From positions 1 to 8,473 of the forward strand of contig DAOUHB010000049.1 of assembly GCA_034428935.1 (NCBI GenBank): a stretch of 8,473 bases of DNA, given 5' to 3'. Position numbers and translations under genes: made by a program. The notes beneath the pieces are model-generated. The model searched no databases, was not told the origin of the DNA, and was given only the letters and a program-made list of their open reading frames with translations. The stretch comes from JAAYZQ01 sp034428935. GTDB taxonomy: Bacteria; Chloroflexota; Anaerolineae; JAAYZQ01. Each line of letters starts with the position of its first letter. The stretch's first letter is position 1. Below, one piece after another: positions 1 to 5,978 of this stretch.

Positions 1-11
1 TATCCCTGGGG

Positions 12-70
12 GTATTATAGCGCATTGCCCGGCGGCTTGCCCCACGCCAGGCCGGCGCCTGGCCGTCGCT
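12..70 (-). repeat. 59-bp dispersed repeat, left copy, with a minus-strand TATAAT
   Basis: This segment aligns without gaps to 2461-2519, with 45 of 59 positions identical. The best-conserved blocks are ATTATAG, CTTGCCCCACGC, CCGGCGC and TGGCCGTC. Both copies lie just beyond the stop codon of a minus-strand gene (stops at 93 and 2526). Read on the minus strand, both contain TATAAT (plus-strand ATTATA at 14-19 here) with GTGGGGCAAG a fixed distance upstream. It may therefore be a duplicated promoter serving a gene off the left edge. No TTGACA-like -35 is visible. In this copy only, GCCAGGC (46-52) and GCCTGGC (57-63) can form a 7-bp stem. Positions 71-92 hold nothing recognisable. Confidence 0.55.
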
Positions 71-92
71 GCCGCCCGGCGTGGCGCTCCGG

Positions 93-653
93 TCAGTGCC
101 CTCCCTGGCGCGCCTGCCTGGCCGCCCTTACGATCAGGACGGCCGCGGTAGCGACAGCGGCAGCCACCAGCAGCAGGGGCAGGACCGCCCGCCCGCGACC
201 GGCCGGCGGCTCGGCCTCGGCGGGCGCCATGGCCATCCCCGGCCCTAGGGCGACCAGGTCCTCGGCGGCGGCGGCCAGGGGCGCCGTCCGGCTGCAGATG
301 CTGGTATGGAGCTCGCCCTCCACGGCCCGGGCATAGACCAGGTACTCCTCACCGACCTCGAAGGGAAAGCCGCAACTCACGCTGTGGCGGGCGGTGACGA
401 TGACCAGGTTGTGAACGGCCGGCCCCTTCCACACCCGCTCCACCTGGAAGACGACATGCACCGGGTCCCCCGTGCTGACCATCGCACCCTGCGGGGCGTC
501 GATGCGCAGCACGCGCCCCGCCAGGACCACCGCAGACCTGGCCATCTCCTCTCCCGGGGACGCGACCGCGGCGCACAAACAGGCCCGCGCCCGCCCGGGG
601 GCCAGCAACAGGGCGCCGGCAACGAGCACCAACAGCCAGAGCCTCTGTCTCAT
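93..653 (-). CDS. Secreted TIMP/netrin-domain-like protein with C-terminal membrane anchor
   Basis: Predicted 186-residue exported protein. Residues 1-24 are a signal peptide (RQR, then a leucine/valine-rich core, ending ARA). Cleavage after Ala24 would leave Cys-Leu-Cys as the mature N-terminus. The body (about 25-139) has the pattern of bacterial tissue-inhibitor-of-metalloproteinase-like proteins: an early 'AVVLAGRVLRI' strand, 'FQVERVWKGP', 'CGFPFEVGEEYLVYA', and 'TSICSRTAPLAAAAEDLVALGPG'. The only cysteines are 25, 27, 94 and 120, i.e. mature 1, 3, 70 and 96. Residues about 154-176 form a hydrophobic helix followed by RAARQARQ, a likely C-terminal anchor with the basic tail inside. ATG at 653 was chosen because it opens the signal peptide and follows a G-rich stretch (GAGGGGGGA); in-frame codons further upstream overlap the lipoprotein gene. 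The preceding gene on this strand ends 59 bp upstream. The fold family is fairly sure. Whether it inhibits any protease is unknown; bacterial members have no settled function. Confidence 0.82.
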   Translation of the reverse strand: MRQRLWLLVLVAGALLLAPGRARACLCAAVASPGEEMARSAVVLAGRVLRIDAPQGAMVSTGDPVHVVFQVERVWKGPAVHNLVIVTARHSVSCGFPFEVGEEYLVYARAVEGELHTSICSRTAPLAAAAEDLVALGPGMAMAPAEAEPPAGRGRAVLPLLLVAAAVATAAVLIVRAARQARQGGH

Positions 654-684
654 GTGCGTCCCCCCTCTTCTCCCCCACCTGTGC

Positions 685-705
685 GGGCAACCCTCGCGGT
701 TGCCC
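685..705 (-). terminator. Intergenic hairpin without a U-tract
   Basis: GGGCAACC (685-692) and GGTTGCCC (698-705) form a perfect 8-bp inverted repeat around a 5-nt loop. It lies 8 bp past the stop codon of the large lipoprotein gene and ahead of the TIMP-like gene. No run of T follows on the minus strand, so it may weaken rather than end transcription, or mark an RNA processing site. Confidence 0.4.
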
Positions 706-712
706 TGCGGCG

Positions 713-2239
713 CTACTCGTCGCCGTACGCCCCCGCCTCGACATAATACCACGTCCCGGCCCGCAGGCCGTGGAACGCCACCATGTCCTCGTTGCTCCGC
801 GGGTTGAACATGGCCGGCTCGCAGCATTGGTTGTGAGGCACCTCGTCGTACGTCTGTGGCAGGGTCTCGCCGTCGTACGACAGGCGGATCACGCCGTCGG
901 CCTCGTAAAAGTAAAAGGGCTTGCCGCCCAGCAACTGGAAGCCAAAGACCTTGTCGTGGCCCAGTTTCGGCCCCATGTCCTCGCCGTCGACGATGACCTG
1001 GTCCTCCAGCTCCAGGGCCCAGTGGTCGCCCCACACTACAAAGCCGTTCACCGGATGGCTGACCATCATGGGCGCCGTCCCGCTGTATACCTCGCGGCCG
1101 CCCACCCACACGCTGTACTCCATGTCGATGCCCTGGCCCTGCGTGGCCACCATGGCCGCCTGCTCGTCGCCCAGGTAGGCGGGGGGCAGCATGTTGCTGT
1201 CCATGGCCTGCCAGGGCATGGGCCCCTGGGCGCTGATGAGCAGGTGCATGGGCTGCACGTTGGGCGCGTTCTCGGCGGCCATGACGAAATCGTCACCCGA
1301 GGCGCTGACCGAGGGCCGCCAGACCCGGCTTAGATCGAGCAACAGGGGCTCGGCCTCGTCGCCGTGGTACAGGTCGTAAAAGGTCCGGTTCCACTCGGCG
1401 TTGAACTCGGCCACCAGGCGGTAGCCAAAGGGCGCCAGGACCTCGTTGTATTCGGCCACCAGCGCCTGGGGGTCGGGCTCGCGCCACGCCCGGCGCTTGT
1501 CCAGGACGTCGCTGCCGATGCGCTGCATGTACTCCAGGTGCGTCGGCCTGTCCTCGGCGTCGGAGACGATGGCCACTTCCTCCACGGTAAGGGCTGACGG
1601 CTCGGCCTGCCCGGCGCTTTCAGCGATCACCTCCACCAGGAAGCCATAGCTCGCGCTGTTAGAGTCGCCCCACACCGCCTGCAGGTCAAGGACATAGAGC
1701 CCGGGATCGAGGTTGAGCTCGAAGGACGGCGTGCGCGCCGGGTCGAGGGGCAGTTGTCGGCCGCCCGTGGGCCGCCACGCCCGCCCTTCGGGACCGGCGC
1801 CGCCCGAGTCTATCGCGTCGGCGGCAGTGACGGGGATGGCGCGCAGCACCACCCGCGAGGGCGGAAGGCCCAGGTCAAGCGTTGCCGCGGCGGGCGACGA
1901 CACCTCCAGGGGCTCCGCCGGGGTGATGAGGCCGATGGCGTCGGCACACACGCTCACGCCTGTGCCCGGGTCCGTCCAGCAGTAGCTGCCGATGCCGGCC
2001 ACCTGCTCCTGGTCGTCGATCCGCAGGATGGCGGCCGGTGGGCGTCCATCCTCGCCGGTGCCGGGCTGGAGCGGCGGCAAGACGGCCTCGGGCTCCGGCG
2101 TGGGCAGGGGGCTCACTGGTTCGGTGGCATCGGGCGGCGTGGTGGCATCGGGCGGCGTGGTGGCTGGCGCCGCGGCGCCACACCCCGCCAGCAGCAGCGC
2201 CAGGATGATCATCAGGAACAGGTGCGTACTACGGATCAT
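713..2239 (-). CDS. Large exported lipoprotein of unknown function
   Basis: Predicted 508 residues. Residues 1-20 form a lipoprotein signal ending in the lipobox LLAGC, with Cys20 as the lipidated residue. Residues about 21-68 are a Pro/Thr/Ala/Glu-rich linker containing the duplicated unit PPDATT/PPDATE. Residues about 69-206 form a compact module with 'GIGSYCWTD...VCADAIG' (Cys87 and Cys98, a likely disulfide), 'SRVVLRAIPVTAADAI' and 'LNLDPGLYVLDLQAVWGDSNSASYGFLVEV'. This resembles a beta-sandwich module I associate with Chloroflexota lipoproteins. The second half (about 240-508) has 'RRAWREPDPQALVAEYNEVLAPFGYRL', then 'FVVWGDHWALELEDQVIVDGEDMG', 'KVFGFQLLGGKPFYFYEADGVIRLSYDGE', an adjacent Cys pair (NQCCEP) and a terminal 'TWYYVEAG'. 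This is beta-rich with possible propeller-like repeats. No catalytic motif is recognisable. The start is supported by an excellent ribosome site, AAGGAGG with a 5-nt spacer. The protein is probably tethered outside the cytoplasmic membrane. Function unknown. Confidence 0.88.
   Translation of the reverse strand: MIRSTHLFLMIILALLLAGCGAAAPATTPPDATTPPDATEPVSPLPTPEPEAVLPPLQPGTGEDGRPPAAILRIDDQEQVAGIGSYCWTDPGTGVSVCADAIGLITPAEPLEVSSPAAATLDLGLPPSRVVLRAIPVTAADAIDSGGAGPEGRAWRPTGGRQLPLDPARTPSFELNLDPGLYVLDLQAVWGDSNSASYGFLVEVIAESAGQAEPSALTVEEVAIVSDAEDRPTHLEYMQRIGSDVLDKRRAWREPDPQALVAEYNEVLAPFGYRLVAEFNAEWNRTFYDLYHGDEAEPLLLDLSRVWRPSVSASGDDFVMAAENAPNVQPMHLLISAQGPMPWQAMDSNMLPPAYLGDEQAAMVATQGQGIDMEYSVWVGGREVYSGTAPMMVSHPVNGFVVWGDHWALELEDQVIVDGEDMGPKLGHDKVFGFQLLGGKPFYFYEADGVIRLSYDGETLPQTYDEVPHNQCCEPAMFNPRSNEDMVAFHGLRAGTWYYVEAGAYGDE
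2123..2164 (-). repeat. 18-bp tandem repeat inside the lipoprotein linker
   Basis: Two perfect 18-bp copies (2123-2140 and 2141-2158) are followed by a 6-bp partial third copy. The unit is a multiple of three and encodes the repeated PPDAT(T/E) linker just after the lipobox. Such a repeat can change the tether length without breaking the frame. Confidence 0.85.
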
Positions 2240-2244
2240 GGTTT

Positions 2245-2251
2245 CCTCCTT
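2245..2251 (-). promoter_or_regulatory. Strong Shine-Dalgarno site of the large lipoprotein gene
   Basis: The minus strand reads AAGGAGG, 5 nt before the ATG at 2239. It is a near-perfect match to the anti-Shine-Dalgarno sequence and fixes the start. Confidence 0.85.
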
Positions 2252-2271
2252 TGCTTCCTCGTTGTAGCCGG

Positions 2272-2348
2272 GCAGGCATCGTGCTTGCCCTTCTCAGGTT
2301 GGGCCGTGGAAGGGCAAGCAGGCAAACCCCTCAGGGCGAGCTGCCTGC
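2272..2348 (-). promoter_or_regulatory. Structured leader with alternative pairings ahead of the lipoprotein gene
   Basis: GCTTGCCCTTC (2283-2293) and GAAGGGCAAGC (2309-2319) are a perfect 11-bp inverted repeat with a 15-nt loop. GCAGGCA occurs twice (2272-2278 and 2318-2324), and each copy can pair with TGCCTGC at 2342-2348. The 2318-2324/2342-2348 stem shares two bases with the 11-bp stem, so they compete at their edges. The 2272-2278/2342-2348 stem would instead enclose it. If transcription starts near the TATAAT at 2463-2468, all of this lies in the 5' leader, ending about 20 nt before the Shine-Dalgarno site. No known riboswitch class is recognised. It could equally be the terminator of the META gene or an inert repeat. 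Confidence 0.45.
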
Positions 2349-2382
2349 TCCCCATGTTACGGTGTCAAGACTGAGCTGACAA

Positions 2383-2408
2383 GTTCGTAGTAACGGCTTC
2401 AGCCGTTT
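2383..2408. repeat. REP-like palindromic repeat, copy 1
   Basis: The sequence starts GTTCGTAGT and continues into a palindrome: AACGGCT (2392-2398), TC, AGCCGTT (2401-2407). Positions 2383-2406 match 7568-7591 at 23 of 24 bases. It is flanked at a distance by GTTACGGT (2356-2363) and ACCGTAAC (2413-2420), an 8-bp inverted pair that may mark the element's borders or add a longer stem. It lies in the gap between the META gene and the large lipoprotein gene. Confidence 0.7.
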
Positions 2409-2460
2409 TCTTACCGTAACCACCCATCAAATCATGGTAGACAGGCGGCTGGTCCGAGGG

Positions 2461-2519
2461 GCATTATAGTCCGTCTCCCGAGGCCTTGCCCCACGCTCGC
2501 CCGGCGCTTGGCCGTCACT
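2461..2519 (-). repeat. 59-bp dispersed repeat, right copy
   Basis: Gapless partner of 12-70 (45 of 59 identical). It begins 6 bp past the TAA of the META lipoprotein gene (stop complement at 2526-2528). Similarity ends on reaching the coding region, so the repeat is confined to the intergenic space. The potential 7-bp stem of the left copy is not preserved here, which argues against a conserved hairpin being what kept the two copies alike. Confidence 0.55.
2463..2468 (-). promoter_or_regulatory. Candidate -10 element for the large lipoprotein gene
   Basis: The minus strand reads TATAAT, a perfect -10 hexamer. Transcription would start near 2455 and give a leader of about 215 nt before the ATG at 2239. 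At -35 distance there is only GGGCAA/GGCAAG, not TTGACA. However, this GTGGGGCAAG block and its spacing are conserved in the copy at 12-70. Confidence 0.4.
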
Positions 2520-2525
2520 AGACGC

Positions 2526-3806
2526 TTATCCGCCGGGCCCCGCGGTAAACACCAGTGCCCGGCCATCGCCCGTCACCAGCCACATCTGCCGGCCGTGGAC
2601 CTGGGCGGTCTCGGCTTCGGCCAGCCAGCTCAGCAGGCGCTGCTCCTGCTCCATGACCCCCTCGGGCTCGCAAAACATCTTGGTCGAGACCGGGTCCTCG
2701 ATGCCCAGCGCCGCGCCTTCCAGGCTGTAGGGCGCCGTGTACTGGTTGCAGCCAGCCGTGCCCGCGGCGGTTCCGTCCCGGAACTCGAGCGTTACGTCCG
2801 TCCCGGCAACGGTGTCCAGCGGCGCCGGCAGCGACTGCTCCAGCCCCGCCTGGTCGTTGGGCTCCACGAAGGAGACGAGCGCCCACGTGGTGCCCTCCAG
2901 GGGCGGCACCTCGCCGGCCGCCAGCGGCTCAAAGACCAGGCTCTCGCCGCGCTGCGAGAGCAGTTCCAGCGACGAGCCATCCTCCGCCAGGCGGAAGCGG
3001 TCCGTCCAGCTCAGGGCGTCGGTAAAGGTCCCCTCCTGCCGCAGCAGGCGGTCCTGGTTTTCCTGCGTGTCCGGCGCGATACAAACGTGGCCCATCATGG
3101 CCGTGTAGTAGAAGCTGAGGCCGTCCTCGCCGGCCCGGTAGCCCAGGACGTAATCCCGGCAGCCGGCGTGGCCGCCGGCCCGGTGCTCGTCGTGGAAGGC
3201 CAGGGTGAGGGTCGAGCCCTCAACCGGGGACTGCCCATCGAGGCTCACCAGCCGCCAGGCCGTGCCCGGCAGCGCCCCGGGGTCCATGCTCAACTCTTCC
3301 TGGCGTTGAAAGGTCAGGATCGTCTCGCCGGCCTCGTCCTGCAGCTCGAGGACGTCGCCCTCCAGCCGGTAGGCGGTCGCCTGGCGCAGGGCCTCCATGT
3401 AGGCATTTTCCTGGTCCATGACACCTTCGGGCTCGCTGCAGAGGATGAGGGTCTGGGCCAGGGGCGGGAGCACCAGTTCGCCCCCGCTCGCCACGTACTC
3501 GCTTTCGACTTGAGCGTCGCGAGCGCTGCCGAACGAGTTGCAGCCCGCAAAGCCGGCTGCGCCATTCTCTGTGAACTCCAGGGCCAGGTGGGTGTCCGCG
3601 ATGGGCGGCTGGCCCCGCAGCGAGGTCAAGATCCAGGCCGTGCCGGCGAGATCCGCCGTCTCCTGCCCGCCGTTCCCATCGGGCCCTGTGGCGCCGGGCG
3701 TTGCCGTCCCGGGGAAGGGGGCGCACGCCGTCAGCAGCCCGCCCATGGCGACCAGCAGGGCGGCGGCCAACAGTCCTTTCCAGCCGATGTGTTTCCAGAG
3801 GATCAT
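2526..3806 (-). CDS. Lipoprotein with three META (HslJ-like) domains
   Basis: Predicted 426 residues. The signal ends in lipobox LLTAC with Cys28 lipidated; a short Gly/Pro/Thr linker follows. Three META domains come next: about 53-168 ('LAGTAWILTSLRGQPP', 'GFAGCNSF', 'LPPLAQTLILCSEPEGVMDQENAYMEAL'); about 179-293 ('LPGTAWRLVSLDGQSP', 'GHAGCRDY', a shorter 'MMGHVCIAP'); and about 303-424 ('LEGTTWALVSFV', 'GTAGCNQY', 'STKMFCEPEGVMEQEQRLLSWL'). Each has the family signature G-C-N-x-[FY] plus a second cysteine before an acidic helix (Cys89/123, Cys216/242 and an equivalent pair in domain three), presumably a disulfide. The middle domain has Arg for Asn and has diverged. META domains occur in exported proteins such as HslJ, linked to novobiocin resistance in E. 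coli, but their biochemical role is unclear. ATG at 3806 opens the signal peptide with GGAAGG 11 nt upstream. An in-frame start at 3971 would add an N-terminus overlapping the upstream gene and its terminator, so it was rejected. Confidence 0.9.
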   Translation of the reverse strand: MILWKHIGWKGLLAAALLVAMGGLLTACAPFPGTATPGATGPDGNGGQETADLAGTAWILTSLRGQPPIADTHLALEFTENGAAGFAGCNSFGSARDAQVESEYVASGGELVLPPLAQTLILCSEPEGVMDQENAYMEALRQATAYRLEGDVLELQDEAGETILTFQRQEELSMDPGALPGTAWRLVSLDGQSPVEGSTLTLAFHDEHRAGGHAGCRDYVLGYRAGEDGLSFYYTAMMGHVCIAPDTQENQDRLLRQEGTFTDALSWTDRFRLAEDGSSLELLSQRGESLVFEPLAAGEVPPLEGTTWALVSFVEPNDQAGLEQSLPAPLDTVAGTDVTLEFRDGTAAGTAGCNQYTAPYSLEGAALGIEDPVSTKMFCEPEGVMEQEQRLLSWLAEAETAQVHGRQMWLVTGDGRALVFTAGPGG

Positions 3807-3841
3807 GGTTTGTGCTGCCTTCCTTTCGTCTTGAACAAACG

Positions 3842-3868
3842 TCCAGGGGCCCGAGATGGGCCCCTGGA
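3842..3868 (-). terminator. Strong hairpin terminator after the propeller/HEAT gene
   Basis: TCCAGGGGCCC (3842-3852) and GGGCCCCTGGA (3858-3868) form a perfect 11-bp GC-rich stem with a 5-nt loop. On the minus strand the stem is followed by CGTTTGTTC, a T-rich though interrupted tail. It lies 56 bp past the propeller/HEAT stop and 35 bp before the META start, so the two genes are probably mostly separate transcripts, or read-through is limited. Confidence 0.7.
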
Positions 3869-3886
3869 GTTCGTAGTCAGGATTCA
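3869..3886. repeat. Degenerate REP-like repeat, copy 2
   Basis: GTTCGTAGT, followed by CAGGATTCAAG, matches the first half of the elements at 2383 and 7568 (GTTCGTAGTAACGGCTTCAG) if one base is dropped. The inner palindrome is lost. It abuts the terminator stem. The 9-base core may be a remnant or chance; the shared orientation and intergenic position favour a remnant. Confidence 0.35.
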
Positions 3887-3924
3887 AGAATACGCCGGCG
3901 CCCGCGTGGCAGCGTGGCGCGGCC

Positions 3925-5856
3925 TTACTGCTCTCTCTGCTGCATGAACACCGGCACGCGCGGCCGGACACCGACCATCAGCCAGGCGGCCGCGGCCAGC
4001 GACAGGGCCAGGAGCAGCCAGCGCACGGGCTCCAGGCGATTGAGCAGCGGCGCCCAGTCGACGTACCAGCTCCGGCTGGCCTGCGTCGGACCGGCTTCCA
4101 GCATGGCCAGGGCGCGGCCGGCCTGCGCCCGCACCTCCTCCGACGGGTCGTTGGCGCTGACCCTCAGCAGGGCGCGCTCTGCGGCCGCGTCGCCGATGAT
4201 GCCCAGGGACCAAGCCGCCTTGCTGCGCACAACCTCGTCGCGGTCGCGCAGCGCGTCCACCAGGGCGGGTGTCGCGTCGGGCACGCCGATCCAGCCCAGG
4301 GCTTCGGCGGCGTTGCGCCGCACGTACACGTCCCGGTTGTCGAGGAGATCTTCCAGCGGACCGACGGCTGTCCCGCCCGCTGCCTCCAGCCCCGCCATGG
4401 CCGCGTGCCAGCGGCTGGTGGGCACCGGCTCTTCCAGCGCCGCTGTCAGGGCATCGATGGCATCCGGGCTGCTGATGCGGCCCAGGGCCTGTCCGGCGAT
4501 GGTTGCCTCGGTCCCCGAGCCCTGGAAGAGCATGGCGCGCAGCGGCTTGACGGCCGCCTCGACGCCCATCTGGCCCAGGGTTTCGGCCGCCACCAGGCGC
4601 ACCCGCTCGTTGGGATGCTCCAGGGCAACCAGCAGGCCGCTGCTCGTGGCAGGATCGTTTAGCCGCGCCAGGGCCGCGCCGGCCATGACGCTAACCGCCG
4701 GGTCGGGGTCGGCCACGGCCGCCAGCAGCTCGTCGCCGGCCTCGCTTGCCCGGGCAAGGCCCAGCAAGCGAACGGCCTGGGCGCGGGTGGCCGCGTCGTC
4801 GCTTTGCAGCGACGCCAGGGCGGCGGCCACATCGGGCTCGTAGGCCTGCAGGCCCTCGTCCGTCACGGCCTGCACAGCCAGCGGCTGCCCGGGAACCGTT
4901 ACCAGGTCGGCGGCGTGGCGGGCGTCGGGGAATGCCGGCCCGGCCAGCGGCTGCCAGGTGGCGCCGCTATCGACGCTGACGTAAGCTCCCGCCGCGCTGC
5001 TGTGCACCTCGGTGCTGCCCACGGCGTGGTCCACGGTGGCGTACAGAACGCCCGGCTCCTGGCGGTCGACGCTCAGGGCGGTGACGTTCACCATCTGGCC
5101 AGCGGCCAGCCCCAGCCCCTCGCGGGCGGGCGCCCACACCTGCCCGGCATCCCAGGTCATGAACACGCCCAGGGTGGCGGTGCCGGCATAGACGACGTCA
5201 GGATCGGCAGCCGCCAGGGTGGTGATCCAGCCCTCCACGGGGGAGGTCTCGATCCACTCGGCCGGCCCATCCACGCCGATGAGGTCGGCATAGTGCAGGA
5301 CGGTGGGGGTGGCAGCGAACAGCCGCCCGTTGGCCTCGTCCAGGGCCACGATGGGCGCCTCGGCCAGGGGCGTTCCGGGATAAGTCATGTTCGCCACGCT
5401 CCCGTCGGGGCTCACGCGGTAGATACCTTGCCCCTGGGTGCCGGCGTACAGCGTGCCGGCCTCGTCCCAGGTAAGGCTCGAAACAGGGGCGCCTATCTCG
5501 GCCTGCTGCCAGCTCTCCCCCTGGTCGGTGGATATCAACAGCGAGCCATCCCCTCCGGCGACGGCCACGGCGTCGCGCCCGTCATCGGCCCACAGCGCGG
5601 CTGCCAGGCCCCCGGGCAGCGCCAATTGCTCCCAGCTCGCTCCGCCGTCCAGGCTGCGATGCAGCACGTCCGGCCCACCGTCTCCCTGGACCTGCCAGGC
5701 GGCATACATGGGCGTCATCTGCGGTTCTGCGATGCCTTCGGTGGGCTCGGCGAGGCGCGCGACCTGGCCCCAGGCCCAGGTTACGGTCAGGCCCATCGCC
5801 ACGATGGCCACGCTCAACAGCCAGCGGAGTGCACTGCGTTTCCGATTCTCCTTCAT
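3925..5856 (-). CDS. Membrane-anchored Asp-box beta-propeller / HEAT-repeat protein
   Basis: Predicted 643 residues. Residues 9-29 are a signal anchor or signal peptide (KRSALRWLL...AWAWG-type). Residues about 45-335 look like a beta-propeller of the BNR/YCF48/VPS10-like kind: four Asp-box motifs are visible at 68-75 (SLDGGASW), 109-116 (STDQGESW), 234-241 (TWDAGQVW) and 294-301 (SVDSGATW), with 'LYAGTQGQGIYRV' and 'VVYAGTATLGVFM' strands between them. From about 340 to 588 come about eight HEAT-type units of roughly 31 residues (e.g. 'PATSSGLLVALEHPNERVRLVAAETLGQMG', in pieces of the PBS-lyase HEAT type). A transmembrane helix at about 612-630 precedes a basic tail. With an N-terminal export signal and a C-terminal stop-transfer helix, the propeller and HEAT solenoid should sit outside the membrane. 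Both folds are protein-binding scaffolds; no active site is evident, and despite YCF48-like motifs nothing suggests photosynthesis. ATG at 5856 was chosen over 5949 because GGAGG lies 5 nt upstream and the signal begins there. Confidence 0.88.
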   Translation of the reverse strand: MKENRKRSALRWLLSVAIVAMGLTVTWAWGQVARLAEPTEGIAEPQMTPMYAAWQVQGDGGPDVLHRSLDGGASWEQLALPGGLAAALWADDGRDAVAVAGGDGSLLISTDQGESWQQAEIGAPVSSLTWDEAGTLYAGTQGQGIYRVSPDGSVANMTYPGTPLAEAPIVALDEANGRLFAATPTVLHYADLIGVDGPAEWIETSPVEGWITTLAAADPDVVYAGTATLGVFMTWDAGQVWAPAREGLGLAAGQMVNVTALSVDRQEPGVLYATVDHAVGSTEVHSSAAGAYVSVDSGATWQPLAGPAFPDARHAADLVTVPGQPLAVQAVTDEGLQAYEPDVAAALASLQSDDAATRAQAVRLLGLARASEAGDELLAAVADPDPAVSVMAGAALARLNDPATSSGLLVALEHPNERVRLVAAETLGQMGVEAAVKPLRAMLFQGSGTEATIAGQALGRISSPDAIDALTAALEEPVPTSRWHAAMAGLEAAGGTAVGPLEDLLDNRDVYVRRNAAEALGWIGVPDATPALVDALRDRDEVVRSKAAWSLGIIGDAAAERALLRVSANDPSEEVRAQAGRALAMLEAGPTQASRSWYVDWAPLLNRLEPVRWLLLALSLAAAAWLMVGVRPRVPVFMQQREQ

Positions 5857-5861
5857 CCCTA

Positions 5862-5866
5862 CCTCC
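5862..5866 (-). promoter_or_regulatory. Shine-Dalgarno site deciding the propeller/HEAT start
   Basis: The minus strand reads GGGAGG with a 5-nt spacer to the ATG at 5856. The alternative upstream ATG at 5949 has only AAAGGG directly touching it and would place about 31 charged residues before the hydrophobic signal. Confidence 0.75.
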
Positions 5867-5950
5867 CAATCCTGCGGCCGGTGCTCCTTTCCCTTTACTC
5901 CTGCCAGGGTAGGCGGCCGGGACCGCCGGGTGAATAATTGCTCTCTCATC

Positions 5951-5978
5951 CCTTTTGACGCACTATGGGGGCAAAAGG
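5951..5978. repeat. Short inverted repeat upstream of the propeller/HEAT gene
   Basis: CCTTTTG (5951-5957) and CAAAAGG (5972-5978) form a perfect 7-bp inverted repeat with a 14-bp spacer, about 95-120 bp before the ATG at 5856. It could be a regulator-binding site or a leader hairpin; it could also be chance. Confidence 0.3.

Noticed and set aside
654..1109. N-terminal extension of the TIMP-like frame to 1109
   Set aside because: The extension lies antiparallel-free inside the lipoprotein gene in another frame and would bury the signal peptide. The ATG at 653 is the sensible start.
2508..3947. 479-codon open frame on the plus strand opposite the META gene
   Set aside because: It mirrors the minus-strand gene, has no domain or signal character and no ribosome site, and is explained by high GC. 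The minus frame has a lipobox and three META domains.
3807..3971. Upstream start for the META lipoprotein
   Set aside because: It would run through a strong terminator stem and into the preceding gene, and would put 55 residues before the lipoprotein signal.
3701..4843. 380-codon plus-strand frame rich in Ser/Arg/Ala
   Set aside because: Composition typical of an antisense reading of Ala/Leu-rich HEAT repeats. It also crosses a terminator and two real genes.
4804..5937. 377-codon plus-strand frame opposite the propeller/HEAT gene
   Set aside because: His/Gly/Arg-rich shadow without recognisable motifs. The opposite strand encodes clear Asp boxes and HEAT units.
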